Shown here: positions 38,001-43,487 of the stretch, piece by piece
Position numbering within the stretch: position 1 is the first letter of the stretch
Layout: the number at the start of each line of letters is the position of its first letter
Origin: Gorsachius magnificus
Taxonomy: Eukaryota; Chordata; Aves; Pelecaniformes; Ardeidae
Direction of reading: 5' to 3'
Length of the DNA: 64,000 nt
Assembly: GCA_034008185.1 (NCBI GenBank)
Contig: CM067081.1
Coordinates: forward strand, 68,500,054-68,564,053
Translations under genes and position numbers: made by a program
Notes under the pieces: generated by a model
Databases searched by the model: none
What the model was told of the DNA's origin: nothing
The model's input: the letters and a program-made list of their open reading frames with translations, nothing else

Positions 38001-38744
38001 TCTCCCTTTCTTAATACAGTTACTTCACAAAGCAGTCATACAGATAAGGCTATTAATCACGCAGCACATAAAAGAAAACTGAAAGCGTCTCACATGTTCC
38101 CTATTTGAGTCCTTCTACTTTTCTAATAAAAAAAAAAAAAAAAACTCGGGCAACTTGGGAACTACGCTCTCACAAAACTGAAGCAAGCTGTGCTTATGCT
38201 TCGAGAGCTGGTGGGCTCTTTAACGCTACACTAAGGCTTACCAGGTGTAAAAGCCAGGTGCACAGCTCTGGTAAACCACTCCTCCTAGCTAGGAAAAGCA
38301 TCTCCAGTAAACGAAACCCCACGCCCTTCCTCACAGCAGCTTCCCCTACCTCACCGGACTTAAGGAAAACCGGAGTAAATACGGACTCAGCGATAGTGAG
38401 CGGCCCTTAGCCAGCCTGGCCTCCCACCGGGGGAAGGGCCCGGCGGGCCCCTCAGAAGCGCGGGAGGGCCGCCACGCCGCCCCACGCCAGCCGCCCCTCG
38501 GGCCCGGCGCCACGCCAGGCGAGGGCGGGAAGGGACCCCACCACAGGCCGCACCGACAGGGCCGGGCGGCCGCCAGCAGCCTCAACCCCCCCCAGGCGAG
38601 AAGAAGGGCAAGGCCGCAGAAGATCCCCCTGGCCGCCCCCGCCGGGGCCCGCCGCCCGGCCGCACTCACCTCTCTGGGGGAAGGCGAGGCGGCCTGCACG
38701 GAGGCGACGTACCGCTCCACCTCGGGCTTCGTGCGCCTCATCAT
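4766..38744 (-). CDS. RANBP2: RANBP2 (Nup358), complete 29-exon gene
   Basis: Giant nucleoporin of the cytoplasmic filaments of the nuclear pore. In the known family it binds Ran-GTP, anchors SUMO-modified RanGAP1 with UBC9, acts as a SUMO E3 ligase and binds kinesin-1. All 29 coding exons were placed by matching translated exons to the family and checking GT-AG borders and phases. Their lengths sum to 9,061 nt, giving about 3,040 residues once two frame lesions (exon 2/3 junction, exon 9) are allowed for; the human protein is about 3,220, mostly because it has more zinc fingers. Domain order: TPR-like N-terminus (exons 2-7), FG-rich region, RanBD1, four zinc fingers, RanBD2, kinesin-binding linker, RanBD3 (all exon 20), IR1-M-IR2 (exons 21-24), RanBD4 (26-28), cyclophilin (28-29). 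The start is the first of two consecutive ATGs in a CpG island; the second, at 38741-38739, corresponds to the human start. The long conserved frames argue for a living gene. Confidence 0.97.
5128..5358 (+). mobile_element. CR1 LINE, 3' end fragment (RANBP2 intron 28)
   Basis: Encodes the CR1 ORF2 tail ([38 protein letters not shown]) followed by the family 3' end, GTTCTGTGATTCTATGAATT. Heavily 5'-truncated. Same subfamily as the copy ending at 63838. Antisense to RANBP2, about 55 nt from the exon 29 acceptor. Confidence 0.93.
7092..7426 (-). CDS. RANBP2: RANBP2 exon 28 (end of RanBD4, start of cyclophilin)
   Basis: Begins [20 protein letters not shown], then the cyclophilin fold: [53 protein letters not shown] and DFVCQ. 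The catalytic Arg (FHR) and the Phe and Gln of DFVCQ are present. Donor CAG|gtaagt, phase 0. Confidence 0.97.
7583..7856 (-). CDS. RANBP2: RANBP2 exon 27 (RanBD4 core)
   Basis: [60 protein letters not shown] and WTATDYA: the fourth Ran-binding domain with all core blocks. Acceptor tttag, donor G|gtgagt. Confidence 0.97.
9437..9579 (-). CDS. RANBP2: RANBP2 exon 26 (acidic lead-in to RanBD4)
   Basis: [20 protein letters not shown] then acidic residues and [14 protein letters not shown], the first strand of RanBD4. One copy shorter than the human GTQSVGTQSAG segment. Acceptor tgtag, donor GAG|gtaagg. Confidence 0.95.
9749..9847 (-). CDS. RANBP2: RANBP2 exon 25 (FG segment)
   Basis: [20 protein letters not shown] then [13 protein letters not shown], an FG-containing segment before RanBD4. 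Acceptor gacag, donor AAAG|gtgagt. Confidence 0.95.
10375..10603 (-). CDS. RANBP2: RANBP2 exon 24
   Basis: 76 codons plus one base. Poorly conserved apart from NEEPDSTTE and the hallmark [11 protein letters not shown] (human [11 protein letters not shown]). Acceptor tctcag, donor CAAG|gtaagg. Confidence 0.93.
11113..11309 (-). CDS. RANBP2: RANBP2 exon 23 (IR2, diverged)
   Basis: Second internal repeat: [20 protein letters not shown] then [19 protein letters not shown]. Position, phase and borders match human ADNEKECIIVWEKKPT and LKLPPTFFCGV, but the hydrophobic SUMO-contact strand (IIVW to VTAW) and the TFFC core (to TSVC) are altered. IR2 function may be weakened; IR1 is intact. Confidence 0.93.
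11789..11881 (-). CDS. RANBP2: RANBP2 exon 22 (M linker)
   Basis: [20 protein letters not shown] followed by a lysine-rich tail, the M segment between the two internal repeats (human [20 protein letters not shown]). Acceptor tttaag, donor AAAG|gtatgt. Confidence 0.95.
12700..13260 (-). mobile_element. CR1 LINE fragment (RANBP2 intron 21)
   Basis: Minus-strand CR1: the 3' tail starts at 12700 (TCACAGAATCACAGAAT on the plus strand), and the ORF2 tail reads [19 protein letters not shown] and [20 protein letters not shown]. Divergent, with several frame breaks. Sense to RANBP2, starting about 60 nt past the exon 21 donor. Confidence 0.92.
13320..13487 (-). CDS. RANBP2: RANBP2 exon 21 (SUMO-interacting motif and IR1)
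   Basis: Encodes the first internal repeat: [20 protein letters not shown] then [30 protein letters not shown] is the SUMO-interacting strand and LKLPSTFFC the UBC9-binding helix region of the IR1 module, which in mammals holds SUMO1-RanGAP1 and UBC9 at the pore. Phases 1 to 1; donor G|gtaaga. Confidence 0.95.
18611..18758 (-). mobile_element. CR1 LINE (outer copy), 3' part
   Basis: Minus-oriented CR1 3' end (AATCCTAGGCTGGAAGGGAC on the plus strand). It stops abruptly at ACTGCCCTGG, where a plus-strand CR1 begins, and resumes at 19273. RANBP2 intron 20. Confidence 0.88.
18759..19272 (+). mobile_element. CR1 LINE nested inside another CR1
   Basis: Plus-strand CR1 ORF2 tail from [20 protein letters not shown] through [12 protein letters not shown], ending at the 3' UTR and GAGATTCTGTGA. 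Frame open over 155 codons. It splits the minus-strand CR1 around it. Confidence 0.9.
19273..19910 (-). mobile_element. CR1 LINE (outer copy), 5' part
   Basis: Continuation of the interrupted minus-strand CR1. It encodes [59 protein letters not shown] and a near-intact tail frame. Begins GATTATTCCAATGGTTGATG on the plus strand, immediately after the inserted copy. Confidence 0.9.
20038..24634 (-). CDS. RANBP2: RANBP2 exon 20, giant exon (RanBD1-3, zinc fingers, FG repeats)
   Basis: A single open exon of 4,597 nt (1,532 codons plus one base) starting [18 protein letters not shown]. It carries scattered FG/FxFG motifs (FNFG, FKFG, FQFG, FGFSF) that in the family bind import receptors. Numbering from the Met at 24619: RanBD1 at about residues 266-400, four RanBP2 zinc fingers 491-712, RanBD2 928-1063, LEWD linker near 1138, RanBD3 1223-1358. 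Acceptor ctgtag, donor AAAG|gtgagc. No stop or frame break over 4.6 kb is strong evidence of selection, in contrast to the lesions in exons 2 and 9. Confidence 0.98.
20546..20953 (-). other. RANBP2: Ran-binding domain 3 (in RANBP2 exon 20)
   Basis: [58 protein letters not shown] and [10 protein letters not shown], nearly identical to the human third RanBD. Confidence 0.96.
21150..21425 (-). other. RANBP2: Kinesin-binding linker with LEWD motif (in RANBP2 exon 20)
   Basis: Segment between RanBD2 and RanBD3 beginning [20 protein letters not shown] and containing [18 protein letters not shown]. In mammals this interval binds BICD2 and kinesin-1, and LEWD is a W-acidic kinesin light chain motif. 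Both parts are well conserved here. Function is inferred from the family. Confidence 0.8.
21431..21838 (-). other. RANBP2: Ran-binding domain 2 (in RANBP2 exon 20)
   Basis: [58 protein letters not shown] and [10 protein letters not shown]. Preceded by an acidic DDIHFEP stretch that recurs before RanBD4. Confidence 0.96.
22484..23149 (-). other. RANBP2: Four RanBP2-type zinc fingers (in RANBP2 exon 20)
   Basis: Four W-x-C-x2-C-x10-C-x2-C units, each preceded by KK(E/D)GQW-like linkers: [51 protein letters not shown] and [17 protein letters not shown]. In the family these fold around one zinc each and bind Ran-GDP and exportin-1. As I recall it, human has eight. Confidence 0.95.
23420..23824 (-). 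other. RANBP2: Ran-binding domain 1 (in RANBP2 exon 20)
   Basis: Canonical RanBD1 signature: [58 protein letters not shown] and WHALDYAD. The WKERG and LMRR(D/E)QVLK(I/V)CANH blocks are the Ran-GTP-contacting core of the fold. Confidence 0.96.
25167..25264 (-). CDS. RANBP2: RANBP2 exon 19
   Basis: [20 protein letters not shown] then [13 protein letters not shown], almost identical to human. Acceptor tttag, donor AAG|gtgaga, phase 0 into the giant exon. Confidence 0.96.
25439..25577 (-). CDS. RANBP2: RANBP2 exon 18
   Basis: Starts [12 protein letters not shown], includes [11 protein letters not shown] and ends EAPLT plus one base. Acceptor gacag (poorly supported polypyrimidine tract), donor ACAG|gtaagc. 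Confidence 0.93.
26072..26155 (-). CDS. RANBP2: RANBP2 exon 17
   Basis: 28 codons, [19 protein letters not shown] then ICQQVEALK, matching human YSPKTPPRWAEDQNSLLKM. Acceptor tctag, donor AAG|gtaaac. Confidence 0.96.
26235..26396 (-). CDS. RANBP2: RANBP2 exon 16
   Basis: 54 codons ending [16 protein letters not shown]. Compared with human it lacks the short TKYSLSPSK insert, so the STPSPTK phospho-motif runs straight into SYK. Acceptor tctag, donor AAG|gtatat. Confidence 0.94.
26883..27029 (-). CDS. RANBP2: RANBP2 exon 15
   Basis: 49 codons, starting [20 protein letters not shown]. Charged helix matching human RKAEDIENDALSPEEQEE. Acceptor cttcag, donor AAA|gtaagt. Confidence 0.95.
27121..27249 (-). 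CDS. RANBP2: RANBP2 exon 14
   Basis: 43 codons beginning [20 protein letters not shown] and ending [11 protein letters not shown], the counterpart of human SEIVEYEEDAHITFAILDAV. Acceptor tttcag, donor GTG|gtaagc. Confidence 0.95.
27593..27754 (-). CDS. RANBP2: RANBP2 exon 13
   Basis: 54 codons in phase 0 with [20 protein letters not shown] and [16 protein letters not shown]. Acceptor caccag, donor CAG|gtacag. Confidence 0.96.
28122..28245 (-). CDS. RANBP2: RANBP2 exon 12
   Basis: Completes a Thr codon, then [16 protein letters not shown] and [20 protein letters not shown]. Acceptor cttcag, donor ACA|gtaagc. Confidence 0.95.
28561..28736 (-). CDS. RANBP2: RANBP2 exon 11
   Basis: Starts [20 protein letters not shown] and includes [20 protein letters not shown], matching human [20 protein letters not shown]. 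Acceptor accag, donor AC|gtaagg, phase 2. Confidence 0.95.
28825..29003 (-). CDS. RANBP2: RANBP2 exon 10
   Basis: Contains [15 protein letters not shown] and [20 protein letters not shown], among the most conserved N-terminal blocks. Acceptor gcatag, donor GAA|gtaagt, phase 0. Confidence 0.95.
29516..29667 (-). CDS. RANBP2: RANBP2 exon 9, internally deleted and frameshifted
   Basis: The 5' half reads [15 protein letters not shown] in the frame entering from exon 8. The 3' half reads [20 protein letters not shown] and ends YDIG in the frame leaving to exon 10. The two frames differ, and about 19 codons present between them in human are absent. The exon is 152 nt where about 207 would keep the frame, so about 55 nt are missing. 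Borders (ttctag acceptor, G|gtaaga donor) are normal. Confidence 0.88.
30517..30607 (-). CDS. RANBP2: RANBP2 exon 8
   Basis: 30 codons plus one base, [20 protein letters not shown] then [11 protein letters not shown]. Acceptor caccag, donor G|gtaata. Corresponds to human VPRPKIKLIKGEAGQNLLEM. Confidence 0.93.
31237..31429 (-). CDS. RANBP2: RANBP2 exon 7
   Basis: One base plus 64 codons. Contains [20 protein letters not shown] and [12 protein letters not shown]. One codon shorter than human in the AQHNEAQWR loop, in frame. Donor CAG|gtaagt. Confidence 0.95.
32864..33009 (-). CDS. RANBP2: RANBP2 exon 6
   Basis: Starts [18 protein letters not shown] and ends in phase 2 within a Ser codon (AG|gtactg). 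Acceptor tttag. Corresponds to the human ESLQCLESDKSDWRA segment. Confidence 0.94.
33437..33667 (-). CDS. RANBP2: RANBP2 exon 5
   Basis: 77 codons in phase 0. Recognisable blocks are [20 protein letters not shown] and [17 protein letters not shown]. Acceptor aacag, donor GAG|gtgttt, the weakest donor of the gene. Confidence 0.95.
34461..34613 (-). CDS. RANBP2: RANBP2 exon 4
   Basis: 51 codons in phase 0, including [20 protein letters not shown] and [20 protein letters not shown], nearly identical to human TPR-region sequence. Acceptor actag, donor AAG|gtaaat. Confidence 0.96.
35485..35596 (-). CDS. RANBP2: RANBP2 exon 3
   Basis: Encodes 37 residues starting [20 protein letters not shown], part of the N-terminal TPR helices. 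Acceptor ccatag, donor AAG|gtaagt. One leading base precedes the conserved frame, which exposes the 1-nt clash with exon 2. Confidence 0.93.
36037..36103 (-). CDS. RANBP2: RANBP2 exon 2
   Basis: Encodes [19 protein letters not shown] followed by LLK, the start of the TPR-like region. Acceptor cttcag and donor AAAAG|gtaaca are clear. The exon ends in phase 1, but exon 3 needs phase 2. Family proteins read L-A-K-K/R-Y across this junction, so one base (probably one G of TTGGCT) seems to be missing here. Confidence 0.9.
36612..36862 (+). mobile_element. CR1 LINE, 3' end fragment (RANBP2 intron 1)
   Basis: Plus-strand CR1 tail, GGTTTAGGCTAGACATTAGG ... TTGGACTCAATGATCTTAAA, ending in GATTCTATGATTCTATAA. 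5'-truncated and antisense to RANBP2. Confidence 0.92.
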
Positions 38745-39230
38745 GGCGCCGCGGCGGGGGCCGCGCCCGGCCTCCCTCCAGGCGGAACGCCTTCCCCGCC
38801 GGCCTTCGCGCGGCGCCTTCGGAGGGGAAGGGGAAAGGGAAGGAGGAAGCGACGGGGGCGCAGCGACCGCCGCGCGTTACGCAGTTCCCGCGCAACCGTA
38901 CAGGGCGCCCCCTCCACCATCAACGGCCCCGGGGGAGGGCGGGGCCTCGGCCGGCACCGCTCTCTGCGCGTGCGCGGGCCCCGCGCGTGCGCCCCCGGGG
39001 GGGGAGGTGCCGAGGGCGGGGCGGCTCCCTCCCCGCGGCCTGGTGGGCCGGGCCCGGGCCGGCGGGGCTCGGGCCTCTCGCCGCCGGCCGGGGGGGCAGG
39101 GTGAGGGCGCGGGGCTCCCGAGCGGCCTGGCACGGCCGGGCGAGGGGACCGAGGCCGGGGCGAGGGCACGGGCACGGCTCAGCTGCTGCCAGCCTCCGTG
39201 GGAAGCCAGGCTGCCCGTATCCCGCTGAAT
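38400..39230 (-). promoter_or_regulatory. CpG-island promoter of RANBP2
   Basis: Very GC- and CpG-rich block around RANBP2 exon 1 with no TATA box, typical of a housekeeping promoter. Two NRF1-like GCGCGTGCGC cores sit at 38966-38975 and 38983-38992. The frames open on both strands here reflect high GC, not genes. The CpG density suggests an unmethylated island; the TSS is inferred to lie just upstream of 38744. Confidence 0.8.
38670..38744 (-). CDS. RANBP2: RANBP2 exon 1 (coding part)
   Basis: Encodes 25 residues beginning [17 protein letters not shown], matching the family N-terminus (human MRRSKADVERYIASVQ). It ends in phase 0 at a strong donor, GAG|gtgagt, and lies inside the CpG island. 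Either of the two tandem ATGs could be used. Confidence 0.95.
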
Positions 39231-41699
39231 TTTCAGGGGCTGTGTTGTTACTAGGCCGGTTTCCGTTCGTGCGTGGGCCTCAGCTGTCACAGGAAATCAT
39301 CACGTGTGCGGAGCCGTGCTTTAGTATTTTCTCACCTAAAACTGTATCTTGTGCGTCACCACAACTGCAAATTTAATCCGTAAGTATGGGCCTGATCACT
39401 GAGATCCAGTGCTCTGGAAAACGGGTTTCCAAATACTGCAGCAGCTTTGGTGAGAAACCTTATTTTACAGGTACTGTGAGTAATAGAAGTACATTCTTTG
39501 TTATCATCCTAAAGCACAGCTGCGAACATGGATCAGAAGATGATGAGATCAGCAGCCCTCAAGACAGAAGAAATTTGCAAGTTCCAGCTGTAAGGGTTTG
39601 GTGGTGCTGAGCACCGGTGGTTGCCCCATGGTGTTAATTCCCAGCTGGCAGCCTCAGATTCTGCTCAGTGGAATTGCCCATCTTGTCTCTCCTCTGCCAG
39701 TTCAGGCACTTTGATCAAAATGAGGCCGCTGGGCTCTGCATCTAGAGAAGTGTCATTAAAAATTTGCCCCATTCTCAGTCTGAAGCAACCCATTGACAGC
39801 CATACCATTCCTGCTACACTTAAAAAATACTGACATCCCCAAAGCTTTGCCACCGTTGCCAGAAAAATAAAAAAGCATAGCCCAACTTGTTCCTGTAAGG
39901 AGACCAGCAGCATCCATGTAACACTGTGGCTGAAAGGATTAACCTGCTCTTTTATTATTTGCTCTATTAATAATGATTTAGAGGTGGATTTAATTCCCTA
40001 AGATGAAAGAGGATCTTTGTACTTTTTTGAAAGTACCAAATAGTTTATCAGCACCTGCCAGGCTAAGCAATAGAAGTCTTGGTGCTAGTGCAGAGGAGAA
40101 CGCTAAGAGTTGGCTCACTGGAGGAAATTTCTGCTCTTCAGCTGATGGGGAGGCATGGGAAATTGCCTTCATACAGACAAGGTCCAGTGCCTTGACGCTG
40201 GTCACCGTCTCCCACCCATCCCTGTGGAAGTGGCACCCCCCGTGTAGTCCCTGGCAGCTGCAACACCGGGAAGGCAGCTCACCAGGCAGGACAGCAACCT
40301 GAGTGTGCGCAGGTTGGCTCACTACCTGCCCATTGGAACAGAGCGCAGGGCTTGCTGCTGCCAGGGGCAGAAGGGCTTTAGGCTCAGCTTCTCCCTACAG
40401 CTACATCCATTGGGATTTCTGAAGTGCTCCCTACTGTTAGCCTAAGCAGAGGCCTGAAAAGGAACCTCTTTCGTCCACGCATGATTGATGCCATGCAGCA
40501 GAAAGGGGCAAAGCTTGTGAGGCATCCATTCCCACATCCCTGGCTCACAGCTTTCTCTGAGAGACCTAGTAGGTGTCATGGGTAGAAAAACAGTAATAAA
40601 CTCTGCCTCTTTCAGGAAAGTATGTGTCCAGCTATGCAAAATATTTTTAATACTGACAGGCCAGGAAGCGAGCTTCAATACCTGACCTGTAATTGTCCAG
40701 GCTGCCTAATTGCTAGCTTGCTCCCTGGCTGTTTTGCAACTGTTTTTAATTCTTTTCGTAACAATGTCTAGGGGTATTATTTCAATGGCAGTTCACTCCA
40801 AAGACAACTCCCAAAAGAGCAGTGTGGATTTGGGGGACCTGCCACTTGAGATAGGACTCCAATAATAATAAAAAGATTTCACCGTGAGGTTGACTAAGCA
40901 TTGGGACATATTGCCCACAAAGGGCTGTGAAATCTCCTTCCATGGAGATACTCAGTTACCTGCTTTGAGCAGATGTTTGGGCTAGCTGAGCTCTAGCCTT
41001 CCAAATATTTCCCCCTGATTCATCAGGCTTTGAACCCTTAAGTACCCTCATACTCTCAGTGCTACATTGCGGGGTCTGAGACACACACGGTCATGTTTAT
41101 GCAACAGAAACCGCTGCCTTGGTGAACTGCAGCACAGCGTTCACCATCAGGAACTTGGGAACAGAAAAAAAAAAAAACATCCCGCGTTAGGGCCACAGGG
41201 CTAGCACCTAGTCGAGAGGAGACCCGTGGCTGCATGGCGCAAACAAGGCCACTGTGTTGTACCCCAAGCAATGTGGATGTGAGCCAGGTCTTGCTGTTTA
41301 GCCTCAGGGTTAGGGATCCTTCCTGACTCTTTGAGCAGGAAGGTTGCGGGCACGTAGGCAGAAGGAAAAAATGCACAGTCAGTGTAACGTGAAAAACCTA
41401 GAACAAGGAGGGAATTACAATTAAAAGGCAGCATTGCTGAGTATGGTCTACTGGATCTATGGCACAGTCCAAAATCCCAGTAGGGCCACCATGCTAGTTA
41501 TGTAAATGTTTTTTGGGGACTTTTTAGGCTTTTCTAGTCTCAAACACAGTCAGGACTGCATTCAGTTCCTGAACTGTTATGGCATTCAATAACTACGTAG
41601 GATAAAATAGTCAAAAAATACCCTACCTAGCACTAAACTGGAAGTTTGGGGTGACACTTTCATTGCAGTGAAAGGAGAGAAAAAATTGATAGGAAGGTG
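39231..41699. other. Intergenic LIMS1-RANBP2, nothing recognised
   Basis: Single-copy-looking sequence between the RANBP2 CpG island and the LIMS1 3' flank. No exon-like frame with flanking splice sites, no recognisable repeat and no RNA gene were seen. Confidence 0.5.
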
Positions 41700-43387
41700 T
41701 ATGTTTTAAACTCAGACAAGGTACTTTATTTAGGAAAACCTACCGACTCTGCCAATTCAGAAAAATATCCAGAAGAATCAAGCTGTTCTTTATGAAACAA
41801 ACTGCGGTTTCTTTCATGAACCCAAGGACTAACTACAGTGCGATATTTAGGAAAGGCATATGTCTCCTTTAAATCAGGGTAGTAAGGAAGTATTTACATA
41901 GAGTCACAGGTAAAAGTATAGGGAACCAAGAGAGCCTGGTTGCTTTCCCACCTTTCTCAAGCAGTCATTTAAAAGAGGGGATACTGGGTTTAATAACATG
42001 GCCTTTATTGATGACACTGGAAAGCAGATGTTTTAAAGCAACTAATTTTTCATAAACAGGCAAGAAAATTTTACTTCTTATGATGTAATTACATAAAATC
42101 TGTTTACGTCGCTAATACAAAAAAATAAAAAAAATGTTTGCGTACTTGTAATGTAGTACCATCAAGAAGTCCTAAGTAACAGTATTTTCTATAAGAAAGG
42201 GGAAAATAAAACAGATTTGCATGGACAGAAGTCAATAGTATAAAACAATTGAATGTATGTTATAAAGAATTCTGATGATTTGTGAGCTCAGTTCTTGAGA
42301 ATGGCTAAAGAAATAGATCCTAGCAGGATCAAACCTTGTACATCTACACTCGTAGGTGTAAAAGCAATATTGCCAGTTAATTAAAATATGCATTTTCAGT
42401 ATTGTTCTGAAAATTAATGAAATCTAGAAGCTAAATTTTAAGCTCAGGCTTTCCCATTTGAAATAAAATCCTTCTTGCGTCCTGTATAATTAAGGCAATG
42501 TATGTTATCTTTTGAAAATAACCTTGTGTATAGTTTCTGCATAAAAATATAAAAAATAAAACTATATATATATATTTAATGGAACACTGTTATGTATGGT
42601 CCAGCAGAATAAGGCACAAAAAGTAAATAGAATGCAAAAGCGTATATAAAAGTTAATGTGTTATTTTGAGTGGAATATAGCAAAATTCAAGTAGTTCCGA
42701 GTACGCTCATTTCTTGCAATAGGAATATATGTTTTATATAGGTATTTCATGCTAAGCCTGATGTACAAAGATTCATCACGTAAGCATAATCTATCAGAAG
42801 CAGGCCATTTGTACAGTGACTGTATTTCGAAATCTGATACTTTTCAAACCATCTGAAACAAGGCTCCTTTAATGAGATGACTGGGCCTGAAATCCAAGCC
42901 CGACTTTTCCATGAGGCGAAGTAGGTTGGTTTCTTGCCTGAGTCACGTCACTTGGGCAACTTTTGTGTGCATGCTTTATTTGAAGGTTAATACTTTCATT
43001 AATATAAATAACAGTACATGTCCCTGAAGTTGGACACATTTGCACAGTTTGTTTTTGCAGGTACTGACGAGCAAATTTTCTGTCTCTGTAAATTTCCACA
43101 GAGATTACTGTGCAGAATGGGCCACTTGCATCAGTTCAACTGCATTATCAGGGTCAGAAACCTTGCAGGCGAGCTGGTATCCAATTTAGTTTTGAAGTAT
43201 GGTCTGTTTATCAAAAAATAAGCATACATGTATATGTATAGAGAACAGACAATCTTAAGATACTTGGTTTTGATAGAAGGCATACATCATCATTTGTTGT
43301 CTGACTGCAGCCTCAGAGTACCCCCCCCACACCCCCAAGTAATAGATACAAGATTTTCACAAAGGAAGGGGAGAGCAGATGAAGTCT
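41700..43387 (-). other. LIMS1: Probable LIMS1 3' UTR and flank
   Basis: AT-rich sequence after both stop codons, with candidate AATAAA signals on the minus strand at 42975-42980, 42004-42009 and 41725-41730, and a short (TA)n at about 42560-42576. Human LIMS1 has a long 3' UTR. The end used here cannot be chosen from sequence alone. Confidence 0.35.
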
Positions 43388-43487
43388 TTACTTCCTTCCC
43401 AAAGTTTCAGCTAGTTTCTTCAGTCTTTTCTTCAGCTCTAGAGGAAACTTCTCATAACACTTTTTGCAGACAGGCTTCATATAAACC
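43388..43487 (-). CDS. LIMS1: LIMS1 canonical last exon (AETLGRK C-terminus), 5' edge damaged
   Basis: From 43480 it reads [20 protein letters not shown] then [10 protein letters not shown] and TAA, matching the 30-residue human PINCH1 C-terminus at every position as I recall it. The expected upstream residues (N-K-F-V-E-F-D) and an AG acceptor are absent; a poly-T run on the minus strand sits in their place. The perfect conservation says the exon is in use, so the missing edge is probably an assembly fault. Confidence 0.85.

Larger units (their letters stand above)
5072..38669 (-). other. Other RANBP2 introns over 300 nt
   Basis: Nothing beyond the listed CR1 fragments was seen in introns 5072-7091, 7857-9436, 9848-10374, 10604-11112, 11882-13319, 24635-25166, 25578-26071, 26397-26882, 27250-27592, 27755-28121, 28246-28560, 29004-29515, 29668-30516, 30608-31236, 31430-32863, 33010-33436, 33668-34460, 34614-35484, 35597-36036 and 36104-38669. 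Short homopolymers are common near acceptors. Confidence 0.6.

Noticed and set aside
4766..38744. RANBP2 as a pseudogene or retrocopy
   Set aside because: All 29 introns and borders are present, with a CpG promoter and syntenic neighbours, and over 9 kb of coding sequence is conserved. The two frame lesions are better explained by errors.
38346..39376. Several 130-165-codon frames on both strands around RANBP2 exon 1
   Set aside because: CpG-island artefacts; only the 75-nt exon 1 on the minus strand matches a protein family.
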